From: Rotaria socialis
Lineage: Eukaryota > Rotifera > Eurotatoria > Philodinida > Philodinidae
Direction: 5' to 3'
Length of the DNA: 64,000 nt
Assembly: GCA_905331475.1 (NCBI GenBank)
Contig: CAJNYU010002133.1
Location: forward strand, 124,001 to 188,000
Positions 37,500 through 54,900 of this stretch are shown in pieces. The translations under genes and the position numbers were made by a program. Numbering within the stretch: the first letter of the stretch is position 1; every line of letters begins with the position of its first letter. Under the pieces are notes generated by a model that was not told the origin of the DNA, did not search any database, and saw only the letters and a program-made list of their open reading frames with translations.

Positions 37500-38866
37500 T
37501 TTAGATAGAATCAATTAGAGCAAATATTTTCAACAAGAAGATCGAATAAAAAAAATAACAATGAATGAACAAAATCGAAATGGATAAGTCGTTATCGTTT
37601 AATTATGAATAAGCATTTCGCCAGTCTATACTGAGTTCACAAGAGGACGCCACTTGGTGATTAAAGAGAAAAAGTTTTTCACAACCAGTTTGTATGTACT
37701 GAGGATTCATAGGAAGAAAACAGCAAGAAAGGGAAAATATGCACTTCCATCACATCGAATATTAAAAGGATGTTGGACATTTTAATTGTAGGCTAGACTT
37801 ATCTATCTATCATTGGGTAGTCAAAGATAGGAAAGGTGACATTAAAGAACCTTTTCGTGCCATTCTGTTTATAGAAGATAGTTGTTAGTTTTTGCCTATA
37901 CCATAAATTAATTTTTATTTGTATTTTTGTAAATCTGATACAATTGAAAACAAAAATTTCGCCCTTCTTTTATAGGTTGTATACTTATAAAAAAATATGC
38001 CAAACTTTGTTTTTATTATATTTCGACTCTTGAAAGAAGAATGCTCGAAGTACTTCAATGAAAAAAAAAATAGAAAAAAATGATGAGGGAGCAGTGGGCA
38101 CAAAAACAAATAGAATTACGTTGTGAATTTGATCACGTTGTCGAAAATTTTTCGTAAACATTGCAATCAAAAAAAACTACTAGCTGATCTAATTTAACTT
38201 TCATAAATAGCAACTTCATGATTAGTACGATTCAGTACGAAAATATATGACATTGAAAACTTGCTAACGTTCGGACAAGAATACCAACAATATGTATGGC
38301 TCTATAAGTTTCTGTGCCAACACCGAGCTTAAAATTATTATCGATGTCAATGCCAAACGTTTCATCGTCAAGGTTCGCCTTGTTGACTAGTTGATTAAGT
38401 ATGAATGTGTAGATCCAAGATCAGAAACTATTTGCCTACGTCTAATTTTAGAATTCACTATAGCAAAAAAAAATGTATATATATTTGTCTTTGATTAATG
38501 AAACTCATGACATAGTCAAACATGAACGGATTGAACAAATATCGACGCAAAAGAATTTCAAATTATATTTGCGAGTCATAATTTTAACTCGAATGACTTG
38601 TACCATTTTATTTTCGTTTTATATTTACTCGCACCGAATTCTTGAATATTCTCTATAAGAAGAAAGAAAATGCGCAACACAGTATCCAAAATAAATAACA
38701 AATACAAAAGAAAAAGAGAGAATATATATATATATATGTATATATCTACAGGACTAATAGAAAATTTAAGATGAAAAATATATTTAGATATGAGAAATAA
38801 TGAATAATAATAATAATAAATAATCCAAAAAGAAAAAAACAAAAATGAAAATTGTCTTTTGATTAG
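37500..38866. other. Intergenic region, no gene seen
   Basis: About 1.4 kb between the Tpr-like start and the RING gene stop. Only short frames occur, several through T-rich or TA-repeat DNA (a (TA)n run near 38724-38745). No repeat with clear ends was found. Confidence 0.5.
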
Positions 38867-40120
38867 TCATACTAATGGTATATTATCTAATGGACATTGA
38901 TTGGAAAAGTCCTTTAAGTATGTTTCAATGCAATGCAAATGAAAAATATGTTTGCATGGTAATAATTTAAGTTTTTGTTCATGTTGATATTTTTCCATGC
39001 ATATTGTACATTGTTCACCTAGGTGCATATCAATAACATCAATGGTTGGTAATGTATTTAGTATGTTTGTATTCAATGTTTTGCGTTTAACACGTTCATC
39101 AAGTCGTAATAACATTTCGTAATCTTCCGGTGAACTAAAATAAAATCTTATTAGTATATAAAAAAAACAGAAACAAAAAACATTACAGATCACGATTTTG
39201 CATTTCAAGAAGAAATTCAACCATATCCTCATCAAATGATGGTTCATCGGGAATGTTATATTGATGCAATGTATAGTCAGGAAATAGATATGCACCTAAA
39301 TTTGTTTGAGACTCATCAACAAATATATTATTGTTTGGTTTGGTTTTTCGAACTTTACTAAAAGATGTTGAATAATATGTATACGATGAATCATATGAAT
39401 GACGATATTGATGTACAATCGAACGAAGTGCTTCAAGTGAATATAATGGAACAGGTTCTGGTGATCGAATATAATTATAACTGGGCTCATCAAGTATAAT
39501 TTTTTTAGCTAAACGATGATGTATATACAAACATTTATTATGGGATTTAATTTTAATTGATTTAGCATGTTTAGTTTTAATCTGACGTTGTGCGTTCATT
39601 TTTTTCTTTGAACGTTTAGATCTTTGATAGGGTTCGTTTTGTAAAGATTCAATAGCAACAAATTGCTGTTTAGTAACATGCTTTTGAAGATATAATTCAT
39701 CATTGTTATCATTATCATAAACATATGATGATTCATCTTCACTGTCCGTTGGGTAAATAAATTCAAGAGAACATGAACTATTGTCATCATCGTGATCTAA
39801 CAGATTTTGATCTGAAATCCCACTTGAACTAAATCGTAAAAGCAAAGAATAAAATTAATATTTTCTTATGAAGTACTAGATATTATAAACTACCTTGTAC
39901 TTGATGGAAGTAAGAATGATGCTGAAGATGGAGAAGAAGGTATAAAAAGATCATCACTCAAAATGCTGGCCGGTTCACTACTATTACTATTTGATCGAGT
40001 ACGATGAGGTGAAATATCTCGTCTTCCTATTAATGTTGTTGTTGTTGTGCATTCTAATTGATTAATAGCACCTGACAATGGACAAACATGAAATCTATCA
40101 GTCTCAATAATCGTCCTCAT
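38867..40120 (-). CDS. RING-H2 zinc-finger protein, probable E3 ubiquitin ligase
   Basis: Three coding exons (40120-39894, 39828-39187, 39134-38867) join to 378 residues. The last 45 residues are a RING-H2 domain with all ligands: C-T-I-C, a 13-residue spacer, CKHIFHLHC and CPLD. The linker LKLLPCKHIFH is typical. The rest is low complexity: Ser-rich, then acidic (DHDDDNSSCS, DSEDESSYVYDNDNND), then a basic stretch (QRSKRSKKKMNAQRQIKTKH) that could be a nuclear signal. No membrane segment. The domain order (long disordered part, C-terminal RING-H2) is like many RNF-type E3 ligases; no specific ortholog is recognised. A splice acceptor (TTGCAG) lies 19 nt upstream of the ATG, so a 5'-UTR intron or leader is likely. 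Confidence 0.85.
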
Positions 40121-40884
40121 ATTATTAAATAAAATCTGCAAGAAAAATATTTAATATGAAGAGAAAATTTTCTTAGATAAAATAATATTTGGTCATTCAC
40201 TGCGATTGTAAGCGAATCATATTGTTGCAAATACAGAATGACAAAAAAAAAGTAGTACGGAGAGTAACGAGAGAATGGGAGCGAGGTATGAGTCAGAATC
40301 GATGATTTTTTTCCAACCAACACATTTGTGCTATTGTTCTTTGCTTTAATTTAGTCTCTATTTTGTTCTTTTCGGAACCACAAAAAGAAAGATTCTTTTT
40401 GTTGTACAGTCAACAAAGCACATGAATGGACTAATCGAGACAGAAAAAGAAGGCAAGAATAAAAATACAATATTAATTGAAAACAAAAATGAAATAAAAA
40501 CAAACCAAAAGGACTGGCTATATAAACGCGTATGTTATAAACATGATTTTTAAACTGCTAATGCAGGCTAACATCAAAAAATAAAATTGACAAGAGAAAA
40601 CAGCAAAAAGCAAATAAAAAGAGAACTGTATATGACAAAAGAAAGTATGTGTTTTTAGTTTTATGTGAATGATAATCATCACCATAAGAGATTTATCTAC
40701 AAAAAAACGTTTCTCTTCTCATTTTGCTACTGCTGAAATAAAAAAGAAACAATTCACTATGAAAGAAATTCACCGGCTAGAGAAGAAACAGAGAGAAAAG
40801 AAATAACTGTAATACTTTTAGATAGATAGATATAAATATTTACATATTTAAACAACAGGAAAAGAAGAAACGAAGTTAATCAGA
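40121..40884. other. Region between RING gene start and kinase gene stop
   Basis: About 760 bp of AT-rich DNA with no convincing gene. It must contain the RING gene 5' leader and the kinase 3' UTR. Confidence 0.5.
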
Positions 40885-45773
<4,889 letters not shown>

Positions 45774-46033
45774 GTAATTAGGATGAATATTTCTTTAATC
45801 TCATGAACAAAAACAAACGCACGAAAAGAGGAGAAAAAAATATGAAGTTAGACATTATCACCGTATGTCACTATCTGGTTGCATATAAAAATGTGGTTTT
45901 AGTCAGAACAGAAACATTTTCTCAACTTTCAACTTGTTGTTCTACGTCATCGTTCGTGACTGCGTTGTAACAAAAGGAAACAAAAGAATCTCAAATGACA
46001 CATAAAATATACCTTTGAGCATTCAATACGGCT
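45774..46033. other. 5' flank of the kinase gene
   Basis: AT-rich DNA upstream of the kinase coding start. The exon ending at 45771 with a GTAAGAAT donor extends into here as 5' UTR. No other feature seen. Confidence 0.4.
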
Positions 46034-46220
46034 ACTGGGGGCGCCACCAGAAAAAAATTGTATAGGGGGGGGGCTAAACTTATTTTTTCACAGGATTTTA
46101 TTTTTTCTAGGGGGGCTGAGCGCCCGGGGGCGGGGGGGNNNNNNNNNNTTTTTTTTTTTTCGGGGGGGCCCCCCCCCCCCCCCCCCCCCCTCCCACTAGA
46201 TCCCCTGGTTACGCCCCTGA
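46034..46220. mobile_element. Short TIR element containing a 10-N assembly gap
   Basis: The left end CTGGGGGCGCCACCAG and the reverse complement of the right end CAGGGGCGTAACCAGGGG are imperfect inverted repeats of the kind seen on hAT-like MITEs. Between them are long G and C homopolymers and ten Ns at 46139-46148. The homopolymers flank the Ns, so the interior was probably not sequenced correctly. The reading frame through it is meaningless. Confidence 0.45.
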
Positions 46221-48240
46221 TGCCTACACTTATTATTACTCAACTTTTGTGTCATTCATCTAGAATATAAAAACAATGAGAACATACACTATACATGAAT
46301 TTTTTAAGCGATGTCTTTTGTAGGTCAAACAATTTAAAGTAATCTATTGCATACCAGAATTGTTTCTTTGACGAAAACCAGCGCATTATAACATGCATTT
46401 TTATACTAGCCTGAGGAGAAATACTTAGATTAGATCTTCTAGAATTATTGAATGATGGTTAACAGAATTTTTTCTTACAATAGTTAATTAAAAAATGATT
46501 GTAATTTCGCTCCACAATTTAGTTGTCTTCTCTAGATACAAAAGAAACATTGCGTAAAACTGTCTACATGTACAATTTTAAGTACCTGACAAAATAGAAC
46601 TTGAAATATCTATCCCTTTAGCTCATATTTTTGTAGGTAATGTTTTGCTAATTAGAAGAAAAAGTTGAGGAAAAAGCATGCATCTACGTAAGCACTTTTT
46701 AAGTCGACTAAAAGAAGAAAAAGAAGAAAGGAATATTCAAGGTATGTTTTTGTTACCTTGAGTACGTCCTCGTATTGAAAGAAGTACCTTGTTTGTTTCA
46801 ATATGTCAATCAAAATACAGAAAACATCTGTTATTTTTCATTCAACAAACAATTGGTATGTGTATATGAATGAATCTCTTGTTCTCTTATATTTCGCCTT
46901 TTTTGATAAAAGCAAAAGCATACTATATGTTTTTCATACTATGACTGATCCAGTCATTTGAAAATAATGAGAGAAAACCTTTGACTCGAATCTGCATAGT
47001 TTGTTTTTGTTAATCATTAATTTAATTATATTTTTTGATAGAGACAAATAGGTGCGTCGTTTCGCTTTTATCACCTTACTCGCTTTATTACATTTTTGAA
47101 CTTGAAGAGTAGCTATCAGACATCAATGAGTAAAGAAAAAACATAGAATATTACAGTAATTCATTTTTAAAAGTTTTTCTACTTGCTACTGAACGATAAA
47201 AAATAAGAGAAGAAAAAAAGAGATCGAAGAGAAAGGAAAAAACGTAATAATGCTTACTTTTTTAAAAAGTTTTAATTTTTTGTTGAATTTGATTCACTCA
47301 GCTATTCATTTTTTCAATGATAATAAAAGTTCTACAATGATCAAACACTACTCCAAAGATAAGGCCAAAAAGTTCGTTCGTGCTAGGAGAGAAAAAAATG
47401 AGAATGAGGTCAATATATATTATTTTTTGTTGTTCTTTTTTCCCCCAAGTTTTTTTCTTTTTCTTTGGATTCTCTAATACGTGCCTTCCAGCTTGCCTAC
47501 ATTCGTTTCTGTCTATTTCTCTCTCTCTCCCTCTCTGTGGGTCTCTCTTCTTCCTTAGCATACACGCTTCTACACATGCGCTAACAGCAGCATTGCGATA
47601 TTTTCGGAATTATAGCAAAGAGAGAAAACGACGATGATGATGATGATGATGATGATGAAAAAGTTGGCAGAACAGACAATAATGCGTGACTGAGCAGAAA
47701 AATAAAAGAGTAAAGAGCAACGGAGGTGCATAAGCATAAGCATTCTGAAGATTTTTCAAGAACAATAATTGGACTAGAAAGAAAACACAATAAAAAAAAA
47801 GAAGCAAGAACAATAACGATGAAGATGCGTAATTATTACAGGATATTCATCGAACCTGGAATAAGTATTTGCTATTGTCTGATGATAATAAGCATCGGTG
47901 CATTACTTCTATACGATTAAAATAAACGAGTTCGTCTTTTATTTCTTCCTTTTAATAGATATCTAAATAATAAATAATAGGCATCTTTAAACAATAGCAT
48001 AAATGAAAAATATCTTGATTTATTTAGAAAAGTCTACCAGAGAAGAAAAACAAGTAATGTTGAACAAAAAAATAGTTTTAGAAAAAAAGGAAAAAAACCA
48101 AAGCTACCGACGACTCTCTTTTATTATTTTTTTTTTGCTTCCCTATCTGACTAATTGCAATCATTTTCACCGGATTATTACCCATACAGGAAATATTTAC
48201 ATAAACAATAGCAAGAAGATTTTCTATTAAAACAAAATCC
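46221..48240. other. Intergenic region with simple repeats, no gene seen
   Basis: Two kilobases between the TIR element and the BRCT gene stop. It holds a CT-rich tract near 47512-47560 and a (GAT)n microsatellite at about 47632-47660. Open frames here run through these tracts or through A/T runs and show no protein pattern. Confidence 0.5.
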
Positions 48241-51200
48241 TTATTCCGATCGATCAATAGTATCGAATGGATCACAATGATATTGCACTATATTAGCCAT
48301 ACGATATTCAACAATTGAACGTATTAGCCATTCGCTTCGAAGAAATTTTAAGCCTTTGTCAATACAACGATGAAACATATTCTAAAAAATAAAATTTTTA
48401 ATTGTATAAAATCAATAAATTTCGTGTCTAAACGAGTAATTTTCCGTTGAATTTCTCTATTCAATAAAACAAAAGTCGACTCGGTGCCAGGAGAAAGAAA
48501 AGAAGAACCTTGCTGAAATAATCGGTTTAAAGTACATTATATTTATGACATTCCTTCATATTGGAAAGGAAATCAGGTCAAATGAAGTCTCTCGATCCCA
48601 AAGGGCATGATAAATGCATAAGTACATCGCAGCAAACTCAACCAGGTGTTTTCGTTTCCTGTCTTATAAGAAGCACTTTAAAAAGGTACATTTTGCTCAT
48701 ACAGTATACTAAATTATATCCGTTTGCAACTTCAGAAGACGCATGAACAAAGATATCACAGATTTGCTGTTTTCGATCCTCGCTATAATAATAACTGCGT
48801 CGCGAAAAACAACCCACGTATACATGACAAGAGAAAACATTAAATTTTGTAATTACTGATTATTTTCGAAGATTAATCATGAGTCTTAATGGTGAGTAAA
48901 ACAAACAAAAAATTTCTATATCGTCTTGGTTGAGAAGCGTCAATGACGAATACAAGGTCATTGAGTACGCTTGTCTAATAAGATACTTTAATCAGTTTAA
49001 AAGATGATCTAATACTGATTAACCCTTTCCTAGAATCTTTCACTTGTTGCTTCTAGCTGTATATTATTAGATTCAAAGCCAATGTACTTAAATCAAATAA
49101 TTAAGTTCAATTCAATTATATATTAAAATTCCAAAATTATTGATATTAAATAATTTAATAAAAATCTATTTATACTAATTCAGCATTTTTGTTTTGTTTT
49201 TTATCGATAACCATTTGGACGTAGAAAAATAATATTATTTTGGAATAATTTAAATTACTTTTCTATTCAGAATAGTATAGAAAAATGTTTTTCTAATGAC
49301 ACTCAACCGGAACTTATTCCCTTGACATTTATTCAAATTAAAATGTAATCCATCAATAGTCATTATTCATAATTACGCATTTTTATTTTCATTCAAAACA
49401 GACTGCTAAGTTCTATAATAATAATCAGTACTGAAATGTTCGTCTTACTTTATTTCTAACATCAGTATCTTCAATTAATAAAAAACATTGTCTTGAAAAA
49501 ACTGTATTTGGAAAACGATTTTGTTCTATATAAATACTGCCAGCTAACCACGCTAAATCACCTAATTCTGAATTTGTAAAATCTAAAAAATGTCTACTAT
49601 CACCTTTGATCATCACTGAAATACAAAAAAGAGTTCTTAATGAAAATAAATCTTTGAGCGAAAAAAAAAAGAACCACAAATTCTTACTAAAATGATTTAA
49701 TGGCATTAAGGGTCGTTTCGATAAACGTGATCGACGAGGACCATTATGTTTTGTTGAAAATACACTATCACCTTCGATTTCATATTGTTCTTCATTAACA
49801 ATTGAATTTTGTTGTAAACATTCAATAATCCAACGATAAGAAAGTACAAAACAATGTTGAACAATAGCGAAAACAACATTTTTTGTTAATGTACATACAA
49901 GTGAATCATTAGTATCGATTTCATCAGTAATTAAATGTGTTATTGATTGATTAAACGTTGTTTTCTCATCCAATAATAATAGATGGCAATTAAAAATTAA
50001 AACGAATTTTTTCACTTGTTTCTAAATTATTTGCAAAATATTGAATAATCAACAAACGAACAAACAAACAAACCAACCATTTGTTTCTTATTCAGACCAC
50101 TTGTAGCAAGTACAATAGTTTCGGCTTGAGTTATATCTGATAATATAATATTACTATAAATTTGTTTTTGCTTTTTAGTTTGAGTTTCTAAGGATTGATC
50201 AAGAGATTTATCTCGACGCCGTTTACGAGAGCCAACTGTTCGATTTTGTTTTTGAATTATAAAAAGAGATGTTAAGGCAGCTTTTACTTGTTCTTTAGTT
50301 AATTCTATCAAATCATTACTACATGATTCAATTTGAGATATATCTAAATAGATTGAATAATTTTTTGCAGAAAGTAATACATAAAGACGACAGTGATAAC
50401 CTTTCGAGATAGCTACGTATTCAAAATGTTTGTATCTGTCAAGCTCTAGTCATTAAAAACATGTGTAGAGTGCGCTAGTCATCGAATACAGAAAAAAAAC
50501 ATAGTGCAATAGGGAGGAATTATATGATAGTTTCGCAGCGATGATCCTATTCCGACGAGAGAGTATTGAATTATACTTCGAAACTTCTGGTTGAGACAGC
50601 CTTGAATGACTTTAGAACTAAATAGGATGTTACATAAACTCTGAAACCTGATGAACGCTTTCTGACAGACACGATAAAGGATATATGACCGAGTGTACTT
50701 ACAAGAAGGAATTGCGTAAGCAAATTGCAGTTTTAAATAACATAGTATTATGTGACACCAGTAGGAGGAAAATGAAGATTTTTTATTTTTCTCTTAATCA
50801 AAACAGATTATTTGACTAATGCAGACAATCAGTTGACTAGAGGAAAACGATGTCAGCAAAATAATAGATAGTTTCATTCTAATATTTACTATATATTTGA
50901 GAGAAAACGACGGGTGCCCAACGAATGAGAATTAGGAATTCCTCATCAGTTCCCCTACACTTCTTTACATACTAAAGGTAAAAATATGGAATATTCACGA
51001 TAGTTTTTGTTCTTACGCTCATTTTCACTTGCAAAATTGTGAGAATTAATAATTTCAAGCAAAAAAATATTTTTAAAACAGCAATATCGCGACTTTCGTG
51101 AATGGTGGAACTGTGAAGAGACCGATAGTTGATCCCCATATTCTCTAGGAATTATCACAGCGACACTGGCAATTCGTCAGTACATTAGGAACTCCTATTT

Positions 51201-51825
51201 CTCAGTCCTTGGACACTGGTGGGGAAAATGCAAAATATTGTTTATTAAATGCGCAGTAGATTGTTCTAAAAATATTTCTTGAAGATCGAAGTCTAACTAA
51301 ATTCCATGGCGTAAGATAATCGTTGGCGACAATTACTAATGGCTATCTATAACGTTTTCTTTTCATCTCAAATACAACCGTAGCTGTTATTAAAAAATAT
51401 CACGATAGTCGATTTCGGAAGTCTGATTACTATATTCTCCCATTTACTATATAATTGTTGCACGCGGGCATGTCACGGAAGAGGATGTTGCTGCAAATGA
51501 GGATGCAGGTATATCAAGTTAGAAATGTCACTCTCTATTTGCGTGCATGTGAATCTTCGTCAAGGCTGACAACATATACAAAAATGCTATATTTCCGAGC
51601 TTATTTATTTTATACTTGACTTAGCTAAATCAAAACATTGATGAATGTCTAGTGGGATTCACGACGGAAAAACACTAACTTTTTCTTATATCAACAATTA
51701 AAATCTGTATCTATTCTAGGAGTTTGACTAAAAGAAATGTGTTCTGTACCTGAATTGTTCTTTTGTCGTTTCATATGTTTTTTGATTCGTCGATCATGTT
51801 GATATTCGGTCATTTTATCTAACAT
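48241..51825 (-). CDS. BRCA1/BARD1-type tandem BRCT protein
   Basis: Five exons in transcript order (51825-51750, 50343-50078, 50021-49688, 49615-49449, 48381-48241) join to 327 residues. A basic N-terminal segment (YQHDRRIKKHMKRQ, then SRKRRRDKSLDQ) is followed by two BRCT repeats from about residue 90. BRCT1 begins TIVLATSGLNKKQM and continues through THLITDE, FVLSYRWIIECLQQ and YEIEGD. The inter-repeat joint GPRRSRL is the same as in BARD1 and close to GPKRARE of BRCA1. BRCT2 contains KFLRSEWLIRSIVEYR. Such pairs bind phospho-Ser-x-x-Phe peptides in DNA-damage signalling. The TSG of BRCT1 matches the phosphate-binding Ser-Gly of BRCA1. No RING or ankyrin part is found. The ATG lies directly after an acceptor (TTTTCAG), so a 5'-UTR or further coding exon may lie upstream, but only 164 bp separate it from the next gene's stop. 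Confidence 0.8.
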
Positions 51826-51989
51826 CTGAAAATATAATCATAGGAATCATTTCATATATATATATATATATATGCATATATATGTAACGCATGCTAACTA
51901 CAACGATTCTTTTGCATTAACAAATAACAAAAAATTACACGAACAATTTTTATCTGACAAGAAGTAAAACAATAAATTCTATTTCAATT

Positions 51990-54900
51990 TTAAGGTAATA
52001 TCTGATAATCTTCAAATGGTTGAATACGATATTGAACAAGTGATTCGAGAAACCTATTTGAAAAAAAGAATATCTAATTATTTAGTTTTCTTCTTTTTTT
52101 TCCAAAAGTTTTACCATTCAGGTGAAAGAAAATGAATGCCAATATGAATACATTTTTCATATATTTCTTTTCGTTGAACTAAATATTCTTTTTCACATAG
52201 AACAATACGTGTTAAATCAGTTTGTAAACGTGAAAAATATGATTCGATAGTATGTTTAGCTCCGGATAATTTCACTAATTCAATTAATTCATTATTATTC
52301 ATCAGTTTTTGACAGCCATCACATTTTAACATAATAGAAAACTTTTCAAATAATAAACTTGTTGGTAGATTATGTGCTAAGTTACTTTGACGACTTCGTT
52401 GCATGCCTTCAAATGAAAAAATAATCAGTAGAACAAATATTTCATAAGAACAAAATACAACAAACCATTATGATTCGATGACAAGGTTGAATCACCTTGA
52501 ATTTCAAATATTTTTTCATTAATAATTTTATTCATCGTTAGACAAGTATCGATCCAACGATAAGTTAGAATATACATATGACGAGCAACAGCTTGAATCA
52601 CTTTTTTTGATAATGGACACACCAGTGTTTCATCTTCTTCGGCAGTTATTAAATGTGTTGTATATTCATCAATAACATTTGATAATTTAATGTTAAATCG
52701 AGAACAAAATTTCTTCAAACGTATCTAAAGACAAATATGAGGTCATTTATTTTTCAGCTCCGTAAATATGGAAACAATAGAGCTTTTGCAAAGGTTCAGT
52801 ATTTCTCTAAGACTTCTGTTATAAGAGCTTTTCTCGGAGCGACAATTAAGTTTAAACGGAGATCACTATTCCGTAATGTAATATTTAAGAGCCTCGGGAA
52901 CGGCCACGCTAGTTTCATGCCTGTCGAAAAATTCAGCTGAGAGATCTTTCGATATAAGTCGTAAAAAACGCTCAAAAGTCAAACTATATGATTTTGAAAC
53001 TAATGTTGAATTTCTACAGAATCTTTTAAACAGCTGAAAAAATAATTAACATTTTAGAAGTGTTCTTCTAAAAGCTTTCGCTGTGATAATCGCAATAGGT
53101 GAGCAGATTATCATCATTTCAAATTATCAGAAATCTATAAGTCTTGAGCACAAAAAAACTAATAGAAAAAGTGTAATTAGCCAATGTCACGTATTTCTAG
53201 GTCGAGAAACGATTATTGCAAACTTTGTTGTGGCTTCCGCTATTTCTTTTTTAGTCTAATCTTACCATTTGATCATCATCCAGGCAAGTACTTGTAATAA
53301 TGATTTCTGTATTTTGTCTGAAGCCTTCATCATTATCTTCATGTTTAATATCATTAATTAGAAATTCTTGACTAGCATCACGTTTCATACTATTACTTGT
53401 TTTCAATACATAGTTCGATGGGCATATAATTCGAACCGTACGATCAGATAATAATTCGTCGTCAGTCATCATAGGTACATCAGTTGATGTCGATGTTGTT
53501 TGATTTACTGTTGACGTATTACATTGTATACCGATTGAACGACAACATACACCATTAAATAATGATAATGATCGTTGAACTAAAATTGAATTTATATTTC
53601 CTTTGCATATATAACAAAATTTTCTGTTTTTACTCCGGGAAGATATATTGTGATAAGAATCTAAACCATCGTTATTTTCATCTGATGAATCATCAGCACC
53701 ATTATTCGATGAATTTTGTTGTTTAGTTTGACGTCGTCGAAGAATTGCACGTGCATTATTAAACCATGTTGTTACTTGATCATATGTTATAGATGATTGT
53801 TTAGCTAAGTCAATTTTTTCTTGATTACTGGGATAAGGATGATTACGGTTTTCTTGTAACCATTTTTTTAAATAATCTATATTTAACAAAAATTTTCTTT
53901 AAAATAAAAAATATTGTATTTTACTTGTGAGAAATTTTTGTCGACAAGCAGAAAGTGCATCGATAAGTGTACGATCAATTTGACCATCGAAATTATCTTC
54001 ATGCATAATAGAAGAATTTTCTTGATTAATTTGAGTCTCATCATCTGAAAAAGAAATACAATAAGGAGATTTGAAGAGAAAAGAGCTAAAAAATATTGAC
54101 CTGATGCATGATAACTATTTGATGTATTGTCGTTGATTAAGTCTTGTTGTTCATCATAATCCATAGATTCATCTTTGAGTTTTTTCAAAGTTCGAGATTC
54201 TGTGAAAATGTTAGATTGTATTAGGCGAAATAAAAAGATAGCTATGGTATCGACTATCTATATCTGTGCAAGTAGATTGTGGGCTTGTGTTTTTTCAGAC
54301 TTATGCTGAATATATTCTAGGAAATGAAGCTAAACACCTCTTCTGTCATTTATACCTGATTTTTCGTCCATGGATGATGTTGATATTGATGAAATACTTT
54401 TTGATTGAGGTATAACGATGTTCGCCGATTCAATACTATCATTGATCGATCCATTATTTGGTTTTCCATGAAGTTTAATATAATGTTTTCGACATAGTTC
54501 ATCACGTTGTGCAGCTATTATACAATCAGGTAGTGAACAAATTTTACGCCAAACAACACCATCAAATTTTTTTCGTGAACCATTCTCCATTTCGATAATG
54601 TCGCCTTTCTTCGGATTGTTAATGTCAACAGATAGAGGAATAGACGCTATTGAAAGACGATGATTGTTCTTTAATGTAGGCATATGCATGTTAGGAGTCA
54701 TAGGCACTTGTGATGGGCGACTAGACGATGGAGAATTATAACGGCGACGTTTACGCGACGAAGACAATGCTACAGATAACGTTTTAGAACAGGATTCATG
54801 ATAATGATCTGGACATAAACTAAAATTAATAATTAAAAAGATTAAACTTTAAATAATTTTCTGTTAGACAAACCCATTTTGATGTTCAGAATTATCTTGA

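Noticed and set aside
46058..46270. Plus-strand frame through the gap with Gly/Pro runs
   Set aside because: It is generated by homopolymers and Ns; not biological.
47250..47813. Several 67-87-codon frames on both strands
   Set aside because: All run through CT-rich, (GAT)n or A/T-rich simple sequence and mirror each other; no protein pattern.
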